Origin: Sporosarcina sp. NCCP-2716
GTDB taxonomy: Bacteria; Bacillota; Bacilli; Bacillales_A; Planococcaceae
Assembly (NCBI RefSeq): GCF_023707985.1
Contig: NZ_BRCF01000001.1
Coordinates: 369,967 to 433,966, forward strand
Length of the DNA stretch: 64,000 bases
Direction: 5' to 3'
Part shown: positions 18,356 through 26,218 of the stretch, in pieces
Position numbering within the stretch: position 1 is the stretch's first letter
How the letters are laid out: each line of letters begins with the position of its first letter
The notes under the pieces: model-generated
The model's input: the letters and a program-made list of their open reading frames with translations, nothing else
Databases searched by the model: none
What the model was told of the DNA's origin: nothing
Program-made: the position numbers and the translations under genes

Positions 18356-19804
18356 ATGAATCCACTATTTGCCACTAAAAGCGAAGCGGAAGCGTGGTTT
18401 GTCGATAAGTTCGGTACCGGCGAAACGTACGATGCGGTTGCCAGGGATCTGCATCTGTACGAGCAGCCGGTTCTCCTGCTCTATATCAACGGATTGGTCG
18501 ACGGGCAGACGATCACCACCCTGCTGACTGAAATGCAGGAAGAGGAAAGGGGGGACACAACTTCTCACTATTCAGGTGAGAAGTTGCTCTCCTACTTCCC
18601 CTACCATTCCGTCGAACAGCCGAACAGCCGCGATGATCTGCTGACATCACTCTTAAGCGGTCTTGCCTCTTTCATTACTGAGGAAGGGTTCACCATTACG
18701 ATCGATGTACGGAATTATCCGGGCCGGCAGCCGGAAGAGCCGGACAATGAGAAAGTGATCCGCGGTTCGCGTGACGGGTTCACGGAGAACATCCTGCAGA
18801 ACACGACACTCATCCGCAGAAGGCTGCGCACCGAAAAGCTCCGGTTTGAAATGCACAAAGTGTCCGTTATCGGAAAAACAGACGTGGCGATCGCCTACAT
18901 GCAGGGAGCGGCCAATGAACAGATGCTCGACGGCCTGCGCAAGCGTCTGGACGAAATCCAGACGGACGGGCTCACGATGACTGACAAGTCGCTGGAGGAA
19001 TTCCTGTTCAAGCAGCGGTTTAATCCGATGCCTTTTGTACGGTATACAGAGCGCCCCGATATTTGTGCAGCCCATTTGCTGGAAGGCCATATCGCGCTCA
19101 TCGTTGACACCTCTCCATCCGCTATCCTCGTGCCGACTACGCTGTTCGACCATTTGCAGCACGCAGAAGAATACCGTCAGGCCCCTTTCATCGGGACATT
19201 CGTCCGGTGGCTCCGCCTGACAGGTGCGCTGTTCAGTCTCCTGCTGCTGCCGTTCTGGTACTTGCTTGCGACCAAAACGCAGTACATTCCGCAATTCCTT
19301 CACTACATCGGACCGGACGATCCAGGTGCCGTCCCGCTGTTCGTCCAGCTGCTCCTGGCCGATCTCGGCATCGAGATATTGAGGATGGCGGCCATCCATA
19401 CGCCGACACCGATGACGACGGCGATGGGCCTTGTCGCTGCTATCGTGATCGGGCAAGTGGCCATCGATGTCGGGCTGTTCACCGGCGAAGTCGTCCTCTA
19501 CGTCGCCGTAAGCGCCATCCTGACATTTGCCATCCCGTCGTATGAACTGAGCATCACGACCAAATTGTTCAGGATCGCCCTGCTCATCGCCACAGCGATT
19601 GCAGGGGCACCCGGATTCTTCGTCATGCTTGCCGTCCTGTTCTATTATTTGAGTTCAATGAAACCGCTGAACGTCCCGTATTTGTGGCCGGCACTGCCGT
19701 TTTTCCCGAAAGCGATGATGCGGGTCATCCTCAGACTGCCGATGACGGAGGATATGCCGAGACCGTATATCACCCACTCGCCGGACCGCAGCCGGCTCCC
19801 GTAA
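18356..19804 (+). CDS. spoVAF: Spore protein SpoVAF (GerA-like)
   Basis: 482 residues with GerA/SpoVAF architecture: soluble N-terminal half (SRDGFTENILQNTTLIRRRL, and the PFVRYTERPD and EGHIALIVDTSPSA signatures), then four or five membrane spans after about residue 285. Sits in the forespore/spore inner membrane; in B. subtilis it forms a channel-like complex with FigP that boosts germination. In B. subtilis it is the last gene of spoVA, behind spoVAA-AE; here it follows sigF directly, and lysA comes next as in B. subtilis. Its own promoter is not visible, so it is likely transcribed with spoIIA. Confidence 0.9.
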   Translation: MNPLFATKSEAEAWFVDKFGTGETYDAVARDLHLYEQPVLLLYINGLVDGQTITTLLTEMQEEERGDTTSHYSGEKLLSYFPYHSVEQPNSRDDLLTSLLSGLASFITEEGFTITIDVRNYPGRQPEEPDNEKVIRGSRDGFTENILQNTTLIRRRLRTEKLRFEMHKVSVIGKTDVAIAYMQGAANEQMLDGLRKRLDEIQTDGLTMTDKSLEEFLFKQRFNPMPFVRYTERPDICAAHLLEGHIALIVDTSPSAILVPTTLFDHLQHAEEYRQAPFIGTFVRWLRLTGALFSLLLLPFWYLLATKTQYIPQFLHYIGPDDPGAVPLFVQLLLADLGIEILRMAAIHTPTPMTTAMGLVAAIVIGQVAIDVGLFTGEVVLYVAVSAILTFAIPSYELSITTKLFRIALLIATAIAGAPGFFVMLAVLFYYLSSMKPLNVPYLWPALPFFPKAMMRVILRLPMTEDMPRPYITHSPDRSRLP

Positions 19805-19910
19805 GCCATTGCCTGCCGCCTGGAGTTATGTTAGATTTGTCCATAGATGACGCTTTTCCTGAAAGACGGGAAAGCAGGGCAGCCTGCATAATCGAGAGTG
19901 GGGGATTAAG

Positions 19911-21239
19911 ATGGAGCTATATGGAACGCAAACAGTGAACAGCAAGGGGCATCTTGAAATCGGAGGCGTGGATTCTGTCGATCTGGCGCATATTTACGGG
20001 ACACCGCTCATCGTCTACGATACGGAACTGATCAGGAAGCGTGCAGCCGCCTTCCGTGAAACATTCAGCAGGATGGGGGTCCGCGCCCAGGTCGCTTATG
20101 CGAGCAAAGCGTTCTCTTCCATCGCTATCTATGAGCTTGCGGCCGAAGAAGGCCTGTCGCTCGACGTCGTCTCGGGCGGTGAACTGCACACGGCCGTCCA
20201 AGCGGATTTCCCGAGGGAACGGATCCATTTCCACGGCAATAACAAAAGCTACATGGAACTGAATTACGCGTTCGATGAACGGATCGGCTGCATCGTTGCG
20301 GATAATTTCCTGGAACTCGAGATGATCCGTGAACTGGCAGCATCCCGGAAGCAGCAGATGCGCATCCTGCTCCGGGTCACTCCGGGTATCGAAGCCCATA
20401 CCCATGATTTCATAACGACGGGGCAGGAAGACTCCAAATTCGGATTCGACTTGAAAAATGGACAGGCGGACGAAGCGTTCCGGACCGTCCTGGACATGCC
20501 TTACGTCGAACTGCTCGGGCTGCACTGCCACATCGGATCCCAGATATTCGAGACGGACGCATTCACCCTTGCAGCGCAGGCCCTTATGAAAAAGATGGAA
20601 CAGTGGCGGGCTGAAGAGGGGTTCGTCTGCTCGGTGCTCAACCTCGGAGGCGGCTTCGGGATCCGCTATACGGAAGCGGACAAACCGCTCGAGCCGGCCG
20701 TCTACGTCGAAAACATGACGGAAGCCGTGCTCGCCCTGTCCGCTGAGTGGGACTATCCGATGCCTGAAATCTGGATCGAACCGGGCCGTTCGCTCGTCGG
20801 GGATGCAGGGACGACGCTCTACACGGCGGGCAGTGAAAAAACCGTTCCCGGCATCCGGACCTACCTCGCAGTCGACGGTGGGATGTCGGATAATATTCGG
20901 CCGGCCCTCTACGATGCGGATTACACAGCGGCAGCCGCCGGCAAGATGGATGCTCCGCATGACACGGAACTGACGATCGCGGGGAAATGCTGTGAATCCG
21001 GCGACAAGCTCATACAGGCAGCCCGGCTTCCGCGTATGCAGGAAGGCGATTTGCTCGCGGTATTCTGTACAGGTGCTTATACTTACTCAATGGCTGGCAA
21101 TTACAACCGGCTGCCCCGCCCGGCAGTCGTATTTGCAGAAAAGGGACAGCACCGCCTGGTCATCCGCCGCGAAACCTACGAAGACATGACCCGGCTGGAT
21201 CTCTCCCTGCAGCAGAAGGTGAGGAAAGAGCAGTCATGA
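19911..21239 (+). CDS. lysA: Diaminopimelate decarboxylase
   Basis: 442-residue PLP (alanine racemase fold) decarboxylase that makes L-lysine from meso-diaminopimelate. Seen: PLP Lys in AYASKAFSS, HIGSQIF, NLGGGFGIRY and the EPGRSLVG phosphate segment, with CESGD supplying the active-site Cys of the second monomer. A GAGTGGGGG site precedes the ATG. No lysine riboswitch is seen in the 106-base gap upstream. Its stop overlaps a tiny downstream reading frame. Confidence 0.94.
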   Translation: MELYGTQTVNSKGHLEIGGVDSVDLAHIYGTPLIVYDTELIRKRAAAFRETFSRMGVRAQVAYASKAFSSIAIYELAAEEGLSLDVVSGGELHTAVQADFPRERIHFHGNNKSYMELNYAFDERIGCIVADNFLELEMIRELAASRKQQMRILLRVTPGIEAHTHDFITTGQEDSKFGFDLKNGQADEAFRTVLDMPYVELLGLHCHIGSQIFETDAFTLAAQALMKKMEQWRAEEGFVCSVLNLGGGFGIRYTEADKPLEPAVYVENMTEAVLALSAEWDYPMPEIWIEPGRSLVGDAGTTLYTAGSEKTVPGIRTYLAVDGGMSDNIRPALYDADYTAAAAGKMDAPHDTELTIAGKCCESGDKLIQAARLPRMQEGDLLAVFCTGAYTYSMAGNYNRLPRPAVVFAEKGQHRLVIRRETYEDMTRLDLSLQQKVRKEQS

Positions 21240-21340
21240 AGAAGAAGAACTTGATATTATTCGCCATCATCATCGTCGCGGCACTCACGTGGGGCGCACT
21301 TTACTGGTATTTTGTTGTGCCGGTGATCGACCCTCGCTGA
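21236..21340 (+). CDS. 34-residue single-span membrane miniprotein
   Basis: A 34-codon frame starts on ATGA overlapping the lysA stop and ends with TGA at 21338. It reads as Lys-rich start (MKKKN), one hydrophobic span of about 20 residues and a short tail VIDPR. A GAGGAAAG site six bases or so before the ATG supports translation, coupled to lysA. I recognise no family. It is too short to judge by composition, but charge layout and overlap are what a real small membrane protein would show. Confidence 0.55.
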   Translation: MKKKNLILFAIIIVAALTWGALYWYFVVPVIDPR

Positions 21341-21415
21341 AGACGCAGGTTGAAAAAACAGGGCGTTTCCGGTAAAATCAGCAATAGGCAATGTTGGAAA
21401 AGAGAAGGGGTACCC

Positions 21416-21784
21416 ATGAAACTTGTACGATACAAAAAAACATACCAAAAAATAGCGATGGGTTTCCTGTCCTATATTCCAGGAGATTATTCCGTCAAGC
21501 AGCTGCAGGAAATACTCACCCGCTACGAGACAGAAGAGAACTGGGAACTGTTTGTCGTAAAAGAACAGGAAGACCTTATCGGCATCATCGGCGCTGAACT
21601 TGCAGAAGATACACTGACCGTCCACCACCTGTCCCTGAATCCGTCTTTCCGCGGAGAAGGGATCGGCAGGGAAGTCGTTACGAAACTCCAAGAAGAGTAT
21701 CCGGACAAAGCAGCGTCCGGTAACGAATACACCGACGCATTTGTAAGCAGATGCATCCTGGAAGAAGCAAGAGCGGAACGCTAG
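21416..21784 (+). CDS. ribT: GNAT-family acetyltransferase RibT
   Basis: 122 residues. The start MKLVRYKKTYQKIAMGFLS and the middle HHLSLNPSFRGEGIGREVV (acetyl-CoA pyrophosphate loop R-G-E-G-I-G) match B. subtilis RibT, the last gene of the rib operon. Its substrate is unknown. The ribDBAH genes that precede it in B. subtilis are absent. ATG 21416 follows AGAAGGGG; a longer frame upstream lacks a site. It ends tail-to-tail with the DUF309 gene, their stops sharing four bases. Confidence 0.85.
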   Translation: MKLVRYKKTYQKIAMGFLSYIPGDYSVKQLQEILTRYETEENWELFVVKEQEDLIGIIGAELAEDTLTVHHLSLNPSFRGEGIGREVVTKLQEEYPDKAASGNEYTDAFVSRCILEEARAER

Positions 21785-22293
21785 CGTCCGCTCTTCTTCT
21801 TTTCGTCCCGGAGTCTTAGAATATCCGTCCGGTCCCGCAGCATATGTTTATGGATGACAGGGTCGCTTCCGGCCGGCAGAAGGGGAAGTGTGAGGGCTGC
21901 AGCCTGCGTCTTCCCGGCGAGGTCCGGGGAAAGCCCCCTGATCGCAAAAGGCTTGAATGGCTGACGGTCCCGGATGGTGCGGACAGCATTATCCATGTCG
22001 AGCAGAAGTCCGTCGAGATCGATCTCTTCCGCATAGTCCGGAAAGAGCGGGATCGCCTCCCTGAACCGCTGCTGCGCTTTATGCAGTGTCCTCGAACTTC
22101 CTTCGAAGTTTCCGCGCCGCCAATGATACATGCCGGTCGTCAGGAGGATGAACGCTGTGAGCGGATGGATTTTCGTATGGGCCGAGACCGACTTCCAATA
22201 GTCCTCGAGCACTTCGTGTCCTTCAAAATAATCCCCGTTCGTATTAAAATAGACTAAAAACTGAACAAATAGCGGATGATGGTAAGGGTGCAT
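21781..22293 (-). CDS. ypuF: DUF309 protein (YpuF-like)
   Basis: 170 residues. The N-terminal half has the DUF309 signature: NGDYFEGHEVLEDYWK and GMYHWRRGNFEG, a helical bundle with conserved His/Glu (HEVLE). Function unknown; family proteins sit beside ribT/scpA in Bacillus. Here the gene is inverted relative to ribT and scpA and ends within the ribT stop. GGAGA site before ATG. Confidence 0.85.
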   Translation of the reverse strand: MHPYHHPLFVQFLVYFNTNGDYFEGHEVLEDYWKSVSAHTKIHPLTAFILLTTGMYHWRRGNFEGSSRTLHKAQQRFREAIPLFPDYAEEIDLDGLLLDMDNAVRTIRDRQPFKPFAIRGLSPDLAGKTQAAALTLPLLPAGSDPVIHKHMLRDRTDILRLRDEKKKSGR

Positions 22294-22347
22294 GAAATTC
22301 TCCTTTATGAATAAAATCCGTCTGCAAAAAGCAGAGAAGGTGAAATG

Positions 22348-23106
22348 ATGTCATACAATGTAAAACTGGAAGCTTTTGAAGGTCCGCTCGATCTGCTGCT
22401 CCATCTCATCAACCGGCTGGAGATCGATATCTATGACATTCCGATGGCTGAGCTGACGAACCAATACATAGAACACCTGCATACGATGCGGGTCCTCCAA
22501 CTCGATGAGCTCAGCGAATACCTTGTACTCGCAGCCACCCTGATCGAAATCAAGAGCAAGATGCTGCTTCCCGTACACGAAGGCGATGTCTTCGACGACG
22601 ACGGAACGGATTTCGAGCCTGAAGAAGATCCCCGGGAGGAACTCATCGCGCGCATCCTCGAATACAAGCAATATAAAGAAGCAGCCGTGCAGCTCAAGGA
22701 GTCGGCAGAAGAACGTGCTGTCCATTTCACGAAACAGCCGTCCGACATGGAAAACTACGGCAGTATCCCGCAAGCGGATCCCGCTGAGGAACTCGATGTC
22801 TTCGACCTGGTCAGCGCCTTCCAGAAGATGCTGCACAGAAGACGGCTGAAGGCCCCTCTGTCAGCCAGTATAACAAACAACGAACGGTCTGTCGGGGAGA
22901 AGATGGATGAAATCATGGGTGTAATCGTCCGGAAAGGCGGCCATTGTGTGTTCGACGAATTATTCGAAGAGGGGGATACCGGCGGATTGGTTGTTACTTT
23001 CCTGTCGATTTTGGAACTCATGAAACGCCGGGACGTCGTTGTCCGCCAGCAAGGCAACTTCGACCGGCTGCTTATTTCGCTAGCTATTGGAGGAACTGAA
23101 GGATGA
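22348..23106 (+). CDS. scpA: Segregation and condensation protein A
   Basis: 252-residue kleisin of the SMC-ScpAB condensin complex for chromosome segregation. The N-terminal FEGPLDLLLHLI and IEIKSKMLLP segments are the SMC-neck-binding part; the C-terminal winged helix (about residues 185-250) contacts the SMC head. ATG 22345 and 22348 are adjacent; the second gives the family start and better spacing from AAGG. Overlaps scpB by four bases. Confidence 0.94.
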   Translation: MSYNVKLEAFEGPLDLLLHLINRLEIDIYDIPMAELTNQYIEHLHTMRVLQLDELSEYLVLAATLIEIKSKMLLPVHEGDVFDDDGTDFEPEEDPREELIARILEYKQYKEAAVQLKESAEERAVHFTKQPSDMENYGSIPQADPAEELDVFDLVSAFQKMLHRRRLKAPLSASITNNERSVGEKMDEIMGVIVRKGGHCVFDELFEEGDTGGLVVTFLSILELMKRRDVVVRQQGNFDRLLISLAIGGTEG

Positions 23107-23711
23107 ATGACAGCAAACGGCTGGCAGCAGTATTGGAAAGTTTTTTGTTCGTAGCAGGAGAGGAAGGGCTGACGCTCAAACAGCTGGCGGCTCTGTCGGT
23201 CTGCACGGAAGGTGAAGTGACCGAAGCGCTCGACGGCCTTCTGGCAGCCTATGAAAGCAGGGAAGACAGCGGCATCACCCTCCGCCAGTACGGCGGCGGC
23301 TTCCAGCTCGTGACAAAAGCCGAGTTCGCGGAAGATATGAAACGGCTTTTCGAGAATCCGCCGGCCAAGCTGATGACACAGGCCGCATTGGAAGTGCTTG
23401 CGATCATCGCATACAAACAGCCGGTGACCCGGGTGGAAGTGGATGAAATCCGCGGGGTGAAATCGGAGCGGGCGATCCAGACACTTGCATCGAAAGGGTT
23501 CATCACCGAAAAAGGCAGACTGGAAGCGAGCGGCCGTCCGATCCTCTATGCGACGACCCCGTATTTCCTGGACCGTTTCGGACTGAATTCGCTGGAGGAC
23601 CTGCCGCCATTACTGCTCGAAAACGAAGAGGAGGAAGACACGGATCTCTTCTTGACGAAGTTCCAGGATATGCTGGAAGCACAAGACGAAGAAGGAGGCA
23701 GCGATGCTTGA
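23103..23711 (+). CDS. scpB: Segregation and condensation protein B
   Basis: 202 residues with tandem winged helices; a dimer that binds ScpA. Seen: AVLESFLFVAGEEGL at the start, LVTKAEFAED, ALEVLAIIAYKQPVTRVEVDEIRGV and YATTPYFLDRFGL. Begins on the scpA stop (ATGA), ends overlapping the TTG start of dacB. Confidence 0.95.
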   Translation: MNDSKRLAAVLESFLFVAGEEGLTLKQLAALSVCTEGEVTEALDGLLAAYESREDSGITLRQYGGGFQLVTKAEFAEDMKRLFENPPAKLMTQAALEVLAIIAYKQPVTRVEVDEIRGVKSERAIQTLASKGFITEKGRLEASGRPILYATTPYFLDRFGLNSLEDLPPLLLENEEEEDTDLFLTKFQDMLEAQDEEGGSDA

Positions 23712-24718
23712 AGAAAGCGGTAGTGCGACTGACACTCATTGTTCTGCTGTTCAGCATGGCAGTACAGCCGGTGACGGCGGCTGCAGGTAACTCATCATGG
23801 GCGGTGATCGACGCGGATACCGGCCGGCTTCTCGACGGCTTCAACCCGCACGAACAGCTGCCCATCGCAAGTCTGACGAAAATGTGGACGGCACTGACGT
23901 ACTTGGAATCGGGTGTGACGGAAGAAGAGACGGTCATCACCCCGCTTGCCGCATCCGCGGAAGGGTCCTCCATCTACTTGGAGCCCGGCAGCAAAGTGAA
24001 GGCTGAGGACCTGCTGTACGGCCTCATGCTCCGTTCCGGCAATGACGCAGCCGTGGCGCTCGCCGAACACGCAGGCGGATCGGTGGAAGGGTTCGTCCGG
24101 CTCATGAACGAGCAGGCGGAACTGTACCAGCTCGATAATACCCATTTCACCAACCCGTCCGGCCTGCATGATGAGACGCATCTGTCCTCCGCCTATGACA
24201 CAGCCATGATGCTCTATTACGGCATGAAGAACAAGGAATTCCGCAAGATCGCGTCGGCTGAACAGTATACCTTCCGGCAGGGCGGATCCGTCGTCTGGCA
24301 GAACAAGCACCGTCTTGTCGCAGCCGAGACGGATGCCGTGGCAGGCAAAACCGGTTTCACGAAGGCGGCCGGCCGGACACTCGCGACCTATTTCGAAAAG
24401 AACGGCAAGCGGGTCATCGTCGTCACGCTGAACAACGGCAATGACTGGAATGTACACAAAACACTCGCCGACACCGCGTTCAGGACGCATGACGTGGTCA
24501 GAATCGCGAAAAAAGGGAGCTACGCCGTGCTGCCCGGTGTGACAGCGGAACTGAAGCAGCCGATCGAGCTGCTGCTGACGAAAGAGGAGAGGAAACAGAC
24601 GTCCTCGGTCATGCGGCTCCCGACGGATACGGAGACCGGAGACACCGGACAATGGATCGTCATGCTTGACCGGGAACCGGTGGTCACAGCAGCTGTCAAG
24701 TTGAAGAGGATGGAATAG
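23708..24718 (+). CDS. dacB: D-alanyl-D-alanine carboxypeptidase (DacB-type PBP)
   Basis: 336 residues. N-terminal signal peptide (about 1-25), then a penicillin-binding fold with the three motifs: SxxK in IASLTKMW, SGN in RSGNDAAVAL and KTG in AGKTGFTKAAG. Trims the terminal D-Ala of peptidoglycan. Position after scpB matches B. subtilis dacB, the sigma-E enzyme that controls spore cortex cross-linking. The TTG start is preceded by GAAGGAGG and overlaps the scpB stop (TTGA). The cortex genes spmA-spmB that follow in B. subtilis are missing; a terminator follows instead. Confidence 0.88.
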   Translation: MKKAVVRLTLIVLLFSMAVQPVTAAAGNSSWAVIDADTGRLLDGFNPHEQLPIASLTKMWTALTYLESGVTEEETVITPLAASAEGSSIYLEPGSKVKAEDLLYGLMLRSGNDAAVALAEHAGGSVEGFVRLMNEQAELYQLDNTHFTNPSGLHDETHLSSAYDTAMMLYYGMKNKEFRKIASAEQYTFRQGGSVVWQNKHRLVAAETDAVAGKTGFTKAAGRTLATYFEKNGKRVIVVTLNNGNDWNVHKTLADTAFRTHDVVRIAKKGSYAVLPGVTAELKQPIELLLTKEERKQTSSVMRLPTDTETGDTGQWIVMLDREPVVTAAVKLKRME

Positions 24719-24725
24719 CTCGGCT

Positions 24726-24767
24726 GACCGGGCAGCTGTTCGATCAGCTGCAGTCGGTCTTCTTTTC
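24726..24767 (+). terminator. Terminator after dacB
   Basis: GACCG..CAGCTG / CAGCTG...CGGTC hairpin then TTCTTTTC. Confidence 0.75.
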
Positions 24768-24820
24768 ATTTGCATGGAAATGTGACATAATTTTTTAGAC
24801 TGAAGAATGAGGTGACGGAA

Positions 24821-25552
24821 ATGGAAAGACTGCAAAAAGTGCTGGCACGTGCGGGGGTTGCATCCCGGAGGAAGGCTGAAGGACTGATCACGGACGGTAA
24901 AGTGAAAGTGAACGGACAGGTTGTCACGGAACTCGGTTCGAAAGTGACCGCGTCGGACCGGATCGAAGTGGAAGGCATCCAGATTACGAAGGAAACTTTC
25001 GTCTACTATCTGCTGTACAAGCCAAGAGGTTATATCTCGACGGTCCATGACGAAAAAGGCCGCAAGACGGTACTCGACCTGATGCCCCTCGTCGAACAGC
25101 GGATATTCCCTGTCGGACGGCTCGATTATGATACATCAGGCATCATCATCATGACGAATGACGGGGATTTCTCCTATACGATGACCCACCCAAAATTCGG
25201 CATCAAAAAACAATACATCGCGAAAGTGAAAGGGATTCCGACGCGGGAAGCGCTGAAGAAGCTCGAACGCGGCATCGAACTCGAAGACGGCCTGACAGCA
25301 CCTGCACATGTCAAACTCCGCTCGATGGACAAGAAAGCGCAGACAGCACTTGTCGAGATCACGATTTCCGAAGGACGGAACAGGCAAGTGCGCCGGATGT
25401 TCGATGCAATCGGCTGCCCTGTCGTGAAACTGCGCCGGGAATCATTCGCCAACCTGACGACATACGGCCTCAACGCCGGTGAAGCCAGGGAGCTGACTCC
25501 TCATGAAGTGAAACAGCTTCGCGTCCTTGCAGAAACAGGCACGATCGGCTGA
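24821..25552 (+). CDS. rluB: 23S rRNA pseudouridine synthase RluB-type
   Basis: 243 residues. N-terminal S4 RNA-binding domain (LQKVLARAGVASRRKAEGLI), then an RsuA-type catalytic domain with the active Asp in GRLDYDTSGI and the RNRQVRRMF-like segment GRNRQVRRMFDAIG. Modifies 23S rRNA near position 2605 (E. coli numbering, from family knowledge). ATG 24821 is six bases after GAGGTG; a GTG nine bases upstream is unlikely. Same place as B. subtilis rluB before resA. Confidence 0.92.
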   Translation: MERLQKVLARAGVASRRKAEGLITDGKVKVNGQVVTELGSKVTASDRIEVEGIQITKETFVYYLLYKPRGYISTVHDEKGRKTVLDLMPLVEQRIFPVGRLDYDTSGIIIMTNDGDFSYTMTHPKFGIKKQYIAKVKGIPTREALKKLERGIELEDGLTAPAHVKLRSMDKKAQTALVEITISEGRNRQVRRMFDAIGCPVVKLRRESFANLTTYGLNAGEARELTPHEVKQLRVLAETGTIG

Positions 25553-25609
25553 AAACCGGCCAACTGTCACAAAACGCTCACGAACCACTACGATTAAAAA
25601 ACACAGCTT

Positions 25610-25618
25610 TGCTATAAT
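25610..25618 (+). promoter_or_regulatory. Extended -10 promoter of the res operon
   Basis: TGCTATAAT lies about 50 bases before resA with no good -35 box, which would fit an activator-dependent promoter (PhoP or ResD in B. subtilis); the activator is inference. Confidence 0.45.
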
Positions 25619-25666
25619 GGAAGATGCTATGTGGTTATCGTGAGAAAACTGTATGGGGGTAGAGAA

Positions 25667-26203
25667 GTGGCTAAAATGGACAAAAAGAAAAAGCGGCTGT
25701 ACATTCGGGGCGCCCTCCTGTTAGTTATGGCAGCGGCCATCGTCTTTGCACTGACATCGAACAAGGAGAAGAAAACACTGGCAGTCGGTGATCATGCTCC
25801 GAATTTCGAACTGACCGATATGGACGGGAAGAAAGTGAAGCTGTCCGATTACGAAGGACAAGGTGTCTTCCTGAACTTCTGGGGGACATGGTGCCCGCCT
25901 TGTAAAAAAGAAATGCCGTACATTGAGAAGCATTTCAAGGAATTCACCGATAAAGGCGTCCAGGTCCTGTCCGTCAACATCGGGGAGTCCGAATTCAAAG
26001 TGGATACATTCATCGAACAGTATGGCTTGACCTTTCCTGTCATGATTGACAAGAACAAAAGTGTCAGCCGGAATAGTTACAACGTTGTTCCGCTTCCGAC
26101 AACCATGCTCATCGATAAAAACGGAGTCATTCAACAGATTATTACACGGGAAATGAGCGAAAGTGAAATTGTTTCTCTCATGGAGAGCGTTCAGCCCGAG
26201 TAA
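25667..26203 (+). CDS. resA: Thiol-disulfide oxidoreductase ResA
   Basis: 178 residues. Membrane anchor (about residues 13-32) then an extracytoplasmic thioredoxin domain with WCPPC active site in FWGTWCPPCKKEMPY and the cis-Pro loop PLPTTMLID. Reduces apocytochrome c cysteines so that haem can be attached by ResBC. GTG 25667 lies seven bases after GGGGG; ATG 25676, three codons on, is the alternative and gives the more usual MDKKKK start. Confidence 0.92.
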   Translation: MAKMDKKKKRLYIRGALLLVMAAAIVFALTSNKEKKTLAVGDHAPNFELTDMDGKKVKLSDYEGQGVFLNFWGTWCPPCKKEMPYIEKHFKEFTDKGVQVLSVNIGESEFKVDTFIEQYGLTFPVMIDKNKSVSRNSYNVVPLPTTMLIDKNGVIQQIITREMSESEIVSLMESVQPE

Positions 26204-26218
26204 GGAGCGGGGTACCTA

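Noticed and set aside
19805..19910. Lysine riboswitch before lysA
   Set aside because: The gap is only 106 bases and lacks the L-box core; too short for the motif.
19917..20960. 347-codon minus-strand frame opposite lysA
   Set aside because: Shadow of lysA, which shows all PLP-decarboxylase motifs.
23795..25048. 417-codon minus-strand frame opposite dacB and rluB
   Set aside because: Spans two genuine plus-strand genes and a terminator; composition is typical of a shadow.
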